DNA of 7,118 bases from an uncultured Saprospiraceae bacterium (GTDB lineage: Bacteria; Bacteroidota; Bacteroidia; Chitinophagales; Saprospiraceae), in contig CALHBW010000235.1 in the NCBI GenBank assembly GCA_937930625.1, positions 1-7,118 on the forward strand, in the 5' to 3' direction. This document shows, in pieces, positions 1 through 5,453 of this stretch. A program made the position numbers and the translations under genes. The first letter of the stretch is position 1; each line of letters opens with the position of its first letter. The notes below the pieces were generated by a model that did not search any database, had not been told where the DNA came from, and saw only the letters and a program-made list of their open reading frames with translations.

Positions 1-124
1 TCCATAAAAAGGTTTATTTTCTGAGCATAAAAGTCTAATTGCATTTTTTAAAATATATAATACTTGCTTAAAAACAATTTTTAGACTTTGAGATGCTTCA
101 AAAAAATAATGACCTTTTTCATGA
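1..124. repeat. Imperfect long inverted repeat at the left edge
   Basis: Positions 1-38 pair, with a few small gaps, with positions 81-124 on the opposite strand. The best blocks are a 9-base perfect match (30-38 with 81-89), GAGCAT against GAAGCAT, and an AAAAAGGT block near the outer ends. The loop (39-80) is very AT-rich and holds no reading frame of note. The element touches the window edge, so its left limit is unknown. It could be the terminator or trailer of a gene to the left, or a small MITE-like palindrome. No transposase or target-site duplication is visible. Confidence 0.45.
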
Positions 125-145
125 ACAGACTCTCATAACAAGCTG

Positions 146-174
146 ACTAATAACTAATTAACTAATCACTAATA
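146..174. repeat. Heptamer tandem array, consensus ACTAATN
   Basis: Four head-to-tail copies of ACTAAT plus one variable base begin at 146, 153, 161 and 168; the second copy has one extra A. The array lies about 40 bases upstream of the promoter at 213-242, so it is probably outside the transcript of the operon that starts at 277. It resembles in style the short tandemly repeated heptamers described in cyanobacteria, but the sequence family here is not one I recognise. It is one of four hepta- or octamer arrays in the window. Confidence 0.75.
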
Positions 175-212
175 ACCCCAACTTAAAATACTTGACACTT
201 TATTCCTATTTA

Positions 213-242
213 TTGATTTTCAGACTTTTTATAGTAATTTTG
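213..242 (+). promoter_or_regulatory. Bacteroidota-type promoter for the 277-2740 operon
   Basis: TTG at 213-215 is the -33 element and TAATTTTG at 235-242 matches the -7 consensus TAnnTTTG fully, with a 19-base spacer, the usual spacing in Bacteroidota. Transcription would start near 248-250, leaving a leader of roughly 27 bases before the first gene. This is a direct sequence match; activity is inferred. Confidence 0.6.
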
Positions 243-276
243 AGTATCTTAATGAAAAAAATCCGTAGAACAAAGA

Positions 277-762
277 ATGCGAAAGAAAGCTTTAAATATT
301 GCAGAGTTATTGATAATTGGACTTATAATTTGCGGCATAGATGGGTTTTACGACTCGCGAAGTTCAATACCAAGATTTTCTACCCCAAATGACCCAATTA
401 GAATTATAATTGACCTAATTATTGTAGGAACATTATTATTTAGAGCAATACAAATTATTTGGAGTTTCAAAAAGAAATATACTGAATTAGGAGAACTCAA
501 GGTTATAGAGCAAGTCGTTTATGCTACATGTTTAATCTCACTTATGCCGGATTTGTCAACTTGGTATCAATGGAATTATTTTGTAGGTCTTTACTTATAT
601 CTTTTTATCATTTTCCTTACTCCCCTTTTGTTATGGACGATTGAAATAGTGGAAAGAATAAGCACAAAATCCAATAAGATTAGAAATTACGGAATTGCGA
701 TTATCTCAGTTGTAATACTCGTAATTGGATATACGATATACTTGGGAATAGAAAATCAATAA
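277..762 (+). CDS. Small multi-pass membrane protein of unknown function
   Basis: This is a 161-residue protein that I do not recognise. Hydrophobic stretches at about residues 7-22, 42-63, 100-124 and 137-157 predict four membrane helices. A charged patch (KKKYTELGELK) lies between the second and third, followed by a less certain semi-hydrophobic stretch at about 78-91. No catalytic motif stands out. The ATG at 277 has no Shine-Dalgarno sequence, normal for Bacteroidota, and lies a short distance below the promoter match at 213-242. The ATG at 252 is in a different frame. The gene is AT-rich and ends one base before the methyltransferase gene, so it is probably the first gene of an operon. 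A small integral membrane partner of the downstream enzymes is possible, but nothing in the sequence shows it. Confidence 0.75.
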   Translation: MRKKALNIAELLIIGLIICGIDGFYDSRSSIPRFSTPNDPIRIIIDLIIVGTLLFRAIQIIWSFKKKYTELGELKVIEQVVYATCLISLMPDLSTWYQWNYFVGLYLYLFIIFLTPLLLWTIEIVERISTKSNKIRNYGIAIISVVILVIGYTIYLGIENQ

Positions 763-763
763 C

Positions 764-1585
764 ATGAGTAAAGATTCAAAAGCAAGTGAAAATAAATGGG
801 ATAAATTAGCCCGAAATGGAGTCTTATGTTCGCAAGCCAAGCTCGAATTGACGCCGGAAGAAGCCAAAAACTATATCAATCGAAATGGATTTTATGCCGA
901 CAGTTTGGATGGAAAACATGTTTTATGTCTGGCATCGGGAGGCGGACAACAGAGTATAGGATTTGCTTTATTGGGAGCTACCGTTACCGTAGTTGATTTT
1001 AGTGAAGCACAACTCGAAAAAGACAAATTAGTAGCACAAAAGTATCAAAAGCAAATAAGGATTGTAAAATCCGATATGAGAGATTTATCATTTTGCGAAG
1101 ATGAAGAATTTGATATTGTTTATCAACCTTATTCGATTAATTACATTTCAAGTGTAGAGAAAGTCTTTGATGAAGTTGTCAGAATATTAAAACCAAATGG
1201 ACTGTATGATATGATGTTTCACAATCCATATGTTCATGGTTCGTGGAAAGACGGTTGTTGGGAAAAAGAATGGACAACAGAAGAATTATGGCAGGGCAAA
1301 GGCTATCCAATTTGGCAGCCGTATAAAGATGGTTATCCTATAAAAACGATTGACCCAAATTGGAATTTTACAAATTCAGAAAACAAAAAAGTCAGTATAG
1401 AAAGTCCACAGGAATACAGACACACGATGTCAACAATAATGAATGGATTAATTTCCAGAGGCTTAGAAATCATAGACTATAAAGAAGAAATAGGTTTGAA
1501 TTATGACAGCAAACCGGGGACTTGGGAACATTATAAATCCTGTCTCCCGCCGTGGATTTATATGCTAAGTAAAAAGAAAAAATGA
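764..1585 (+). CDS. Class I SAM-dependent methyltransferase
   Basis: A 273-residue cytoplasmic enzyme predicted to move a methyl group from S-adenosylmethionine to an unknown acceptor. The Rossmann-type motif I is VLCLASGGG at residues 53-61. The acidic end of strand 2 is D78 (VVDFS), which would bind the SAM ribose. D104 in KSDMRDL fits the adenine-side acidic motif, DIVY at 117-120 is strand 4, and RILKPNG at 140-146 is the usual post-motif segment of the Methyltransf_11/25 group. The C-terminal half is rich in Trp and Tyr (for example WKDGCWEKEW at 161-170) and probably forms the substrate cap. No substrate-specific signature was recognised. The gene starts one base after the membrane protein gene and shares ATGA with the next gene, so all three are probably translated from one message. 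Confidence 0.88.
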   Translation: MSKDSKASENKWDKLARNGVLCSQAKLELTPEEAKNYINRNGFYADSLDGKHVLCLASGGGQQSIGFALLGATVTVVDFSEAQLEKDKLVAQKYQKQIRIVKSDMRDLSFCEDEEFDIVYQPYSINYISSVEKVFDEVVRILKPNGLYDMMFHNPYVHGSWKDGCWEKEWTTEELWQGKGYPIWQPYKDGYPIKTIDPNWNFTNSENKKVSIESPQEYRHTMSTIMNGLISRGLEIIDYKEEIGLNYDSKPGTWEHYKSCLPPWIYMLSKKKK

Positions 1586-2256
1586 AGATACAAGAGTTGG
1601 AATTATTCACGCCAAAATTAGAAGCACAGACAAAATTCTATGCTCAAATTTTGGATTTAGATATTATAGAACAAACAAGCACTTCTGTTTCTTTTCAAAT
1701 TGGAAGTTCTGTACTCAAGCTAAAATACAGAGCAGCATTTTCCCCTTATCATTATGCCATAAATATACCCGCGAATCAAGAAAAGGAAGCCCTGGAGTGG
1801 CTCAAACAGCGGGTCGAAATCCTTGAATATGAAAACCTTGAAATTCAATATTTTGACCATTGGAATGCCTATGCAATATACTTTTATGATGCAGATAAAA
1901 ATATAGGAGAGCTAATTGCCAGAAAAAACTTAAAGAACGATTCAAATAAACCTTTTGATAAAAATTCGCTGCTCGAAATTTCTGAAATTGGTATTCCAAC
2001 CTTCGATATTCACAGAGAATACAACATACTAAAAGAGACGACAGGTATTCCGATTTATTCGGGAAGCCTTGAGCGATTTTGTGCGATAGGCGACGATAAT
2101 GGGCTTTTCATTGCAATCAATAAAGAATTAAAGAAAGAATGGTTTCCGACGAATGACAAGACATTATCCGCAGATTTTAGCATACAATTTATTGAAAAGG
2201 GCAAAGCATATATTTTTGAATATCAGAATGAAAAACTGACTACTGTAACTAATTAA
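1582..2256 (+). CDS. VOC-superfamily (glyoxalase/bleomycin-resistance fold) protein, two modules
   Basis: A 224-residue protein that looks like two successive vicinal-oxygen-chelate modules. The first (about 1-115) starts with a strand at IQELELFT, has H57 in SPYHYAI and ends with DADKNIGELIAR at 103-114. Its E110 is placed like the metal-binding glutamate of the family. The second begins at ISEIGIPTFD (133-142) and runs to the end; its strand ending DNGLFIAIN (172-180) has no equivalent glutamate. The usual first-strand histidine is absent in both modules, so metal binding is uncertain. Family members include glyoxalases, ring-cleaving dioxygenases and antibiotic-binding proteins; the substrate here cannot be named. 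The start overlaps the methyltransferase stop (ATGA), which suggests coupled translation and perhaps a shared small-molecule substrate. Confidence 0.8.
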   Translation: MKIQELELFTPKLEAQTKFYAQILDLDIIEQTSTSVSFQIGSSVLKLKYRAAFSPYHYAINIPANQEKEALEWLKQRVEILEYENLEIQYFDHWNAYAIYFYDADKNIGELIARKNLKNDSNKPFDKNSLLEISEIGIPTFDIHREYNILKETTGIPIYSGSLERFCAIGDDNGLFIAINKELKKEWFPTNDKTLSADFSIQFIEKGKAYIFEYQNEKLTTVTN

Positions 2257-2269
2257 GTGAAGAAAAATA

Positions 2270-2740
2270 ATGAACGAAAATTTAATTATAAACGGAGATA
2301 ATCTACTTTTAATGGAGAATGTAAAATCCATTGATAATATTCTAAAAGGATTTTGGCGATGGGTTGAAATCATGGATGCTGATGATTTCGAAAAAGCGGT
2401 AGAATCAATATACTGGAGAAATGGAGAACCAATCATGCCAGAGAAATTTAAAGAAAGAATAGTTACTTTTTTTCAAATAGAAGGCAATCCAATGGAAGTT
2501 GTAAACCCATGCCAAGAACTAAAAGAGATGGTAAATAATGCTACTGAAGTTGAGTGGGAAGATTTCTACCAAGAAACAGAAAATCATGTCGGTTGGTGTA
2601 TGCTCAAAATTCCGGTTACGAATGATAAAGAAGAAGCAAAAAAATCAACTAAAGCAGGACTATGGGGGGTGGCAGCCTCATTTTCTATCCGAGAAATAAA
2701 TGGGAAATTAGCATTCGAATTTGGAATATTTCACTTGTAA
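2270..2740 (+). CDS. Unknown 156-residue protein, possibly NTF2/SnoaL-like
   Basis: I do not recognise this protein. It has an acidic helical N-terminal part (about residues 18-70, with FWRWVEIMDADDF) and a strand-rich C-terminal part (about 92-156) ending AASFSIREINGKLAFEFGIFHL in two or three predicted strands. Helices followed by a curved sheet are compatible with the NTF2/SnoaL fold, but this is a weak inference. There is no signal peptide or membrane helix. The start could be the ATG at 2270 or, 14 codons later, at 2312; neither has a ribosome binding site. It follows the VOC gene by 13 bases on the same strand and shares its AT-rich composition, so it is probably the last gene of the 277-2740 operon. 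Confidence 0.7.
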   Translation: MNENLIINGDNLLLMENVKSIDNILKGFWRWVEIMDADDFEKAVESIYWRNGEPIMPEKFKERIVTFFQIEGNPMEVVNPCQELKEMVNNATEVEWEDFYQETENHVGWCMLKIPVTNDKEEAKKSTKAGLWGVAASFSIREINGKLAFEFGIFHL

Positions 2741-2755
2741 AAAATAAACATGTGA
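2731..2755 (+). terminator. Weak hairpin at the end of the AT-rich operon
   Basis: TCACTTGT (2731-2738) and ACATGTGA (2748-2755) pair at seven of eight positions around a 9-base A-rich loop. The hairpin overlaps the stop codon at 2738-2740. The stem is short and there is no clear T run after it, so it may be chance. Confidence 0.2.
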
Positions 2756-2781
2756 AAATATAAAATTTAAAACCACGCCTT

Positions 2782-3183
2782 ATGTTCTCCCAACAAATTC
2801 AGGAAAAAATACGCGCCAAGCCCAAGCAACTATTCTTAATAGACGCACTGGGAGCGGTACTGACAGCTTCACTTTTGGGTGGCGTTTTAGCCAATTTTGA
2901 AAGTACTTTCGGAATGCCTCAAAAAGTACTTTATGGTTTGTCGCTTATCGCTGTATTTTTTGCTATTTATTCGTTTTCCTGCCATTTTCGCGACTTGAAA
3001 AATTGGCAACCCTATCTCAAAGCTATCGCAATTGCCAATCTTTCTTATTGCTGCCTTACGGCAGGGTTGGTATTTTATTTTTATCAAAAACTAACTTTAT
3101 TGGGCGTATTATATTTCATTGGCGAAATTATCATTGTAGTCTGCCTGTCAATTTTCGAATTGAAAGTTGCTGATTGCAAATAG
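2782..3183 (+). CDS. Four-helix integral membrane protein, unknown function
   Basis: A 133-residue protein with a basic N-terminus (QEKIRAKPK) and four predicted membrane helices at about residues 17-37, 48-66, 79-100 and 104-126, ending in a short polar tail. By the positive-inside rule the N-terminus is likely cytoplasmic. No enzymatic motif is visible and I do not recognise the family; small four-helix proteins of this kind are common in Bacteroidota genomes. The ATG at 2782 follows a 41-base gap after the operon, with no clear promoter. It ends 49 bases before the ThuA-like gene on the same strand. Its base composition is less AT-rich than the genes before it, suggesting that it belongs to the core genome rather than the 277-2740 block. 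Confidence 0.7.
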   Translation: MFSQQIQEKIRAKPKQLFLIDALGAVLTASLLGGVLANFESTFGMPQKVLYGLSLIAVFFAIYSFSCHFRDLKNWQPYLKAIAIANLSYCCLTAGLVFYFYQKLTLLGVLYFIGEIIIVVCLSIFELKVADCK

Positions 3184-3232
3184 AGACGGAAAATAATAAT
3201 AAAATTCTTAATTTAGCCATAAAAATTACACT

Positions 3233-3964
3233 ATGCACCGACTACTTTCTTCAATTATTATCCTTACAGCGATAATTTTCACCTCCGTCACGATGAAGCC
3301 GACGACATCTGCCGAAATATTTGTTTTCACTAAGACCAACGGCTTTCGCCACAGTTCTATTCCGGAGGGTACAAATGCCCTATGTCAACTCGCCCGACAA
3401 AATAATTGGACTATTACGGTTAGCGAAGATTCAACTCAATTTTCATTCAAAAATTTAAAAAAATATGACGCCGTTATTTTCCTCAATACCACAGGAAATA
3501 TACTCGGGGAAAAAGAGCAAGCTGCTTTTGAGAAGTACATTCGACGCGGTGGCGCGTATGTAGGCATACACTCCGCATCAGATACCGAGCATGACTGGGA
3601 TTTTTACAAAAAAATGGTCGCGGCGCAATTTGCAAGTCATCCGAAAGTACAGGAAGTCACGCTGAATGTTCACAAAGATTGTCGCCATCCATCTATTGCT
3701 CATCTTGGCAAGCGGTGGAATATTACTGACGAATGGTATAATTTCCGCGAACCTGTTCCCGACTACGTAACCGTACTGCTCGATATTGACGAATCAACCA
3801 TAGAAGGGAAAAAAATGGATGCTTACCACCCGATAGCATGGTATCACACCTACGAAGGCGGGCGTTGTTTTTATACAGGATTAGGACATACAGAAAAAAT
3901 ATACACCAATCCCGACTATCTAAAACATCTCCAAGAAGGTATTGAGTGGGCTGTAGGAAATTAA
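3233..3964 (+). CDS. Secreted ThuA-like domain protein
   Basis: A 243-residue protein with a signal peptide (residues 1 to about 27: MHR, hydrophobic LLSSIIILTAIIF, then TSA just before the mature start) and a single ThuA-like domain of the class I glutamine-amidotransferase-like fold. Conserved stretches include the first strand with TKTNGFRHSSI (33-43), YDAVIFLNTTG (79-89), RRGGAYVGIHSASDT (104-118), DEWYNF (166-171), HPIAW (199-203) and GRCFYTGLGHT (210-220). The family takes its name from rhizobial ThuA, linked to trehalose use. In Bacteroidota such domains are usually exported and thought to act on sugars, often fused to other domains; here the domain stands alone. No lipobox cysteine is seen, so periplasmic or secreted location is inferred. 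The gene converges on the K+ channel gene, and its stop codon lies in the palindrome at 3963-4038. Confidence 0.9.
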   Translation: MHRLLSSIIILTAIIFTSVTMKPTTSAEIFVFTKTNGFRHSSIPEGTNALCQLARQNNWTITVSEDSTQFSFKNLKKYDAVIFLNTTGNILGEKEQAAFEKYIRRGGAYVGIHSASDTEHDWDFYKKMVAAQFASHPKVQEVTLNVHKDCRHPSIAHLGKRWNITDEWYNFREPVPDYVTVLLDIDESTIEGKKMDAYHPIAWYHTYEGGRCFYTGLGHTEKIYTNPDYLKHLQEGIEWAVGN

Positions 3965-4038
3965 ATTCCAAACGACAAATTCCAAATTCCAATTCAGACT
4001 TGTTTTTATTGGAATTTGGAATTTGAGTTTTGGAAATT
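3963..4038. repeat. Palindromic spacer element, copy A
   Basis: Arms at 3963-3993 and 4008-4038 match as an inverted repeat at about 27 of 31 positions around a 14-base loop. Each arm is built from AAATTCCAAA-type blocks. The left arm begins in the ThuA stop codon (3962-3964) and the right arm ends 4 bases before the channel stop codon (4043-4045), so the element fills the convergent gap. It is clearly related to copy B at 5361-5450: about 27 of 30 left-arm bases agree. A role as a two-way terminator is possible, but there is no strong T run. Confidence 0.8.
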
Positions 4039-4042
4039 CCTC

Positions 4043-4909
4043 TTATAATCTCCATCCTTGATTAGAATCAGGATTAGAATGTAGTTCTTCGCCACAATAT
4101 TTGCAATGAATTGCATCAGCGTCGTGTCCTTCCTGAGCGCAAGAAGGGCAGCATTGGGTCGAGATTTCGGTATCATCCTTCGCCTTGACAATCTCGGAAG
4201 TCACGATACCCGTTGGCACAGCAATCACACCGTAACCAAGAATCATAACCACAGCAGCCAGGAATTGACCAAATGTCGTAGTCGGTGCTATATCCCCGTA
4301 ACCTACCGTAGTCAAGGTAACAATTGCCCAATACACGCTGCGTGGAATACTCGTAAAACCGGTATCATCCTGACCGCCTTCTACCAAATACATAATCGAA
4401 CCGATAATGACAACCAACAACAAAATAAACACCAAAAAGACCGTAATCTTGGCACGGCTGGCACGCAAGGCTGCTGTAATAGCCGCACCTTCATTGAGAA
4501 AATGCCCCAATTTGAAAATACGAAAAATCCGCAGTAGTCGTAGAGCGCGCACAACGACCAAATAATGAGATCCGACAAAGAAGAATTCGAGATAGGTAGG
4601 AATAATCGCCAATAAATCAATGATCCCAAAAAAGCTCGTCGCATAAGCCATCGGACGGCGAACACTTAGCAGCCGCAGGATATACTCAATCGTAAAAGCA
4701 ATGGTAAACAGCCATTCCAATGCAAACAGCAAAGTGCCGTAACGCGCCTGAATCGAATCCACCGTTTCCAACATCACTGCCGCGACACTCGCTACAATCA
4801 GCACCAACAACGTAACGTCAAAGGCTTTGCCCGCAGGCGTATCTGCCTCAAAAATGATTTCATGTATTTTTTCGCGCCAGGGCGAAAGGGGTTTTATCTT
4901 GTAGGTCAT
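4043..4909 (-). CDS. Voltage-gated potassium channel with C-terminal zinc ribbon
   Basis: A 288-residue inner-membrane Kv-type subunit, expected to form a tetramer that passes K+. Helices S1-S3 lie at about residues 30-47, 60-81 and 91-110. S4 carries a basic residue at every third place (R121, R124, R127, R130, K133), the voltage-sensor pattern. S5 is at about 154-175, the pore helix at 189-199, the selectivity filter TTVGYGD at 200-206 and S6 at about 214-238, with PTG at 232-234 near the gate. After S6 a soluble tail has two CxxC pairs (C254/C257 and C269/C272) spaced like a zinc ribbon. The ATG at 4909 gives a short cytoplasmic N-terminus of normal size. The gene is divergent from rpmH; its likely leader is almost entirely the octamer inverted repeat at 4916-5012. 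Confidence 0.93.
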   Translation of the reverse strand: MTYKIKPLSPWREKIHEIIFEADTPAGKAFDVTLLVLIVASVAAVMLETVDSIQARYGTLLFALEWLFTIAFTIEYILRLLSVRRPMAYATSFFGIIDLLAIIPTYLEFFFVGSHYLVVVRALRLLRIFRIFKLGHFLNEGAAITAALRASRAKITVFLVFILLLVVIIGSIMYLVEGGQDDTGFTSIPRSVYWAIVTLTTVGYGDIAPTTTFGQFLAAVVMILGYGVIAVPTGIVTSEIVKAKDDTEISTQCCPSCAQEGHDADAIHCKYCGEELHSNPDSNQGWRL

Positions 4910-4915
4910 TTTTTA

Positions 4916-5012
4916 ATGCTTAAATGATGCAATGCTACAATGCGATAATGAAATGAAATAATGTATTTAACCCTATTGTCGCATTATCGCATTATAACAT
5001 TGTAGCATTGAC
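4916..5012. repeat. Two octamer arrays facing each other as an inverted repeat
   Basis: From 4916 to about 4963 the plus strand carries degenerate head-to-tail octamers of the form ATGCTACA/ATGCGATA. From 4981 to 5012 four octamers of the form GCATTATA/GCATTGTA run the other way. Positions 4931-4950 match the reverse complement of 4982-5009 at all 20 bases, apart from one extra 8-base unit in the right arm, as expected if units are gained or lost. The array starts 6 bases upstream of the channel start codon and ends just inside the predicted minus-strand promoter, so it would form a hairpin in the channel mRNA leader. Confidence 0.8.
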
Positions 5013-5016
5013 AACG

Positions 5017-5047
5017 CAAATGTATAGGATTTGTCGATGAAATACAT
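5017..5047 (-). promoter_or_regulatory. Candidate promoter for the K+ channel gene
   Basis: On the minus strand TACATTTG (5017-5024) fits the Bacteroidota -7 consensus TAnnTTTG fully. The -33 position at a 20-base spacing (5045-5047) reads ATG rather than TTG, so it is a partial match. Transcription would start near 5010 and give a leader of about 100 bases holding the octamer inverted repeat. Confidence 0.45.
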
Positions 5048-5053
5048 AATAAA

Positions 5054-5085
5054 TTTGCCGAATCCACTAATATTTCCTACCTTTG
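5054..5085 (+). promoter_or_regulatory. Bacteroidota-type promoter for rpmH-rnpA
   Basis: TTTG at 5054-5057 is the -33 element and TACCTTTG at 5078-5085 matches the -7 consensus TAnnTTTG fully, with a 20-base spacer. Transcription would start around 5091, leaving a leader of about 110 bases before rpmH. This is among the clearest promoters in the window, as expected for a strongly expressed ribosomal protein gene. Confidence 0.75.
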
Positions 5086-5101
5086 TCGTCCTTTTTAAAA
5101 A

Positions 5102-5116
5102 AAATAAGACTTATTT
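5102..5116. promoter_or_regulatory. Perfect dyad in the rpmH leader, possible operator
   Basis: AAATAAG (5102-5108) and CTTATTT (5110-5116) form a perfect 7-base inverted repeat around one central A. The loop is too short for an RNA hairpin of full length, but the symmetry suits a dimeric DNA-binding protein. It lies just after the predicted transcription start. AT-rich dyads of this size can arise by chance. Confidence 0.25.
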
Positions 5117-5117
5117 C

Positions 5118-5145
5118 AGTCCACAGTCGGTAGTCCATAGTCCAT
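5118..5145. repeat. Heptamer tandem array, consensus AGTCCAT
   Basis: Four head-to-tail heptamers begin at 5118, 5125, 5132 and 5139. The last two are identical (AGTCCAT), the first differs by one base and the second by two or three. The array lies between the rpmH promoter and start codon, so it is probably transcribed as part of the leader. It has the same repeat length as the array at 146-174 but a different unit. Confidence 0.8.
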
Positions 5146-5200
5146 AACAATTGCAATGCTGTTTAGGGCTACAGCATATCGACTTTATAAATCATTAACG

Positions 5201-5359
5201 ATGAAGCGTACATTTCAACCATCGAGAAGAAAACGTGCCAATAAGCACGGTTTCCGCGAGCGCATGAGCAGCAAGGCAGGACGCAAAGTTCTCGCTAGTC
5301 GCCGTCGCAAAGGACGTAAAAAATTGAGCGTCTCTGACGAGCGCAGACTCAAGTACTAA
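5201..5359 (+). CDS. rpmH: Ribosomal protein L34 (bL34)
   Basis: A 52-residue, very basic protein of the large ribosomal subunit. It begins MKRTFQPSRRKRANKHGFRE, the hallmark of the family, and continues with a Ser/Ala/Gly-containing turn and KGRKKLSVSDE near the C-terminus. The length is usual for Bacteroidota. The frame is open upstream to an ATG at 5156, but the extra 15 codons are not part of any L34, so the ATG at 5201 is the start. It has the strongest promoter in the area (5054-5085) and a leader with a heptamer array. rnpA follows on the same strand after a 94-base gap, the widely conserved order. Confidence 0.98.
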   Translation: MKRTFQPSRRKRANKHGFRERMSSKAGRKVLASRRRKGRKKLSVSDERRLKY

Positions 5360-5360
5360 G

Positions 5361-5450
5361 GAAAATTCCAAATCACAAATTCTAAATTCCAAAAATATCA
5401 TGTAAATTAGTATTTAAATTGGAATTTGGTGCTTGGGTTTTGGAATTTTC
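5361..5450. repeat. Palindromic spacer element, copy B, between rpmH and rnpA
   Basis: Arms at 5361-5392 and 5419-5450 match as an inverted repeat at 26 of 32 positions: the outer 12 and inner 9 are perfect and the middle has drifted. The loop is 26 AT-rich bases. It starts 2 bases after the rpmH stop codon and ends 3 bases before the rnpA start, filling the gap. It belongs to the same family as copy A (3963-4038). In the mRNA it would form a long hairpin directly before rnpA, which could lower rnpA output relative to rpmH; that effect is inferred. Confidence 0.82.
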
Positions 5451-5453
5451 AAC

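Noticed and set aside
192..392. 66-codon plus-strand frame overlapping the first gene
   Set aside because: It starts at a TTG, overlaps the better-supported membrane protein gene at 277 in another frame, covers the promoter match at 213-242 and shows no recognisable protein features after the overlap begins.
3209..3216. TAATTTAG as a -7 promoter element for the ThuA-like gene
   Set aside because: One base off the consensus, and no TTG lies 19-20 bases upstream; it may simply be co-transcribed with the gene before it.
4106..4665. Frames on both strands within the K+ channel gene
   Set aside because: The channel frame has complete S1-S6, a filter and a zinc ribbon; the other frames are low-complexity shadows.
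4916..5012. CRISPR array
   Set aside because: The repeat units are only 8 bases and directly adjacent, with no unique spacers.
5156..5200. Extended N-terminus for L34 from the ATG at 5156
   Set aside because: L34 proteins begin with MKRTFQPS or similar; the extra 15 residues fit no family member.
4910..5200. Replication origin next to rpmH
   Set aside because: rpmH lies near dnaA and oriC in many bacteria, but no DnaA-box-like cluster or dnaA gene is seen here; the AT-rich repeats are explained by octamer and heptamer arrays.
5433..5453. Extended N-terminus for RnpA from the ATG at 5433
   Set aside because: The seven codons are inside the palindromic repeat and match nothing expected at the start of RnpA.
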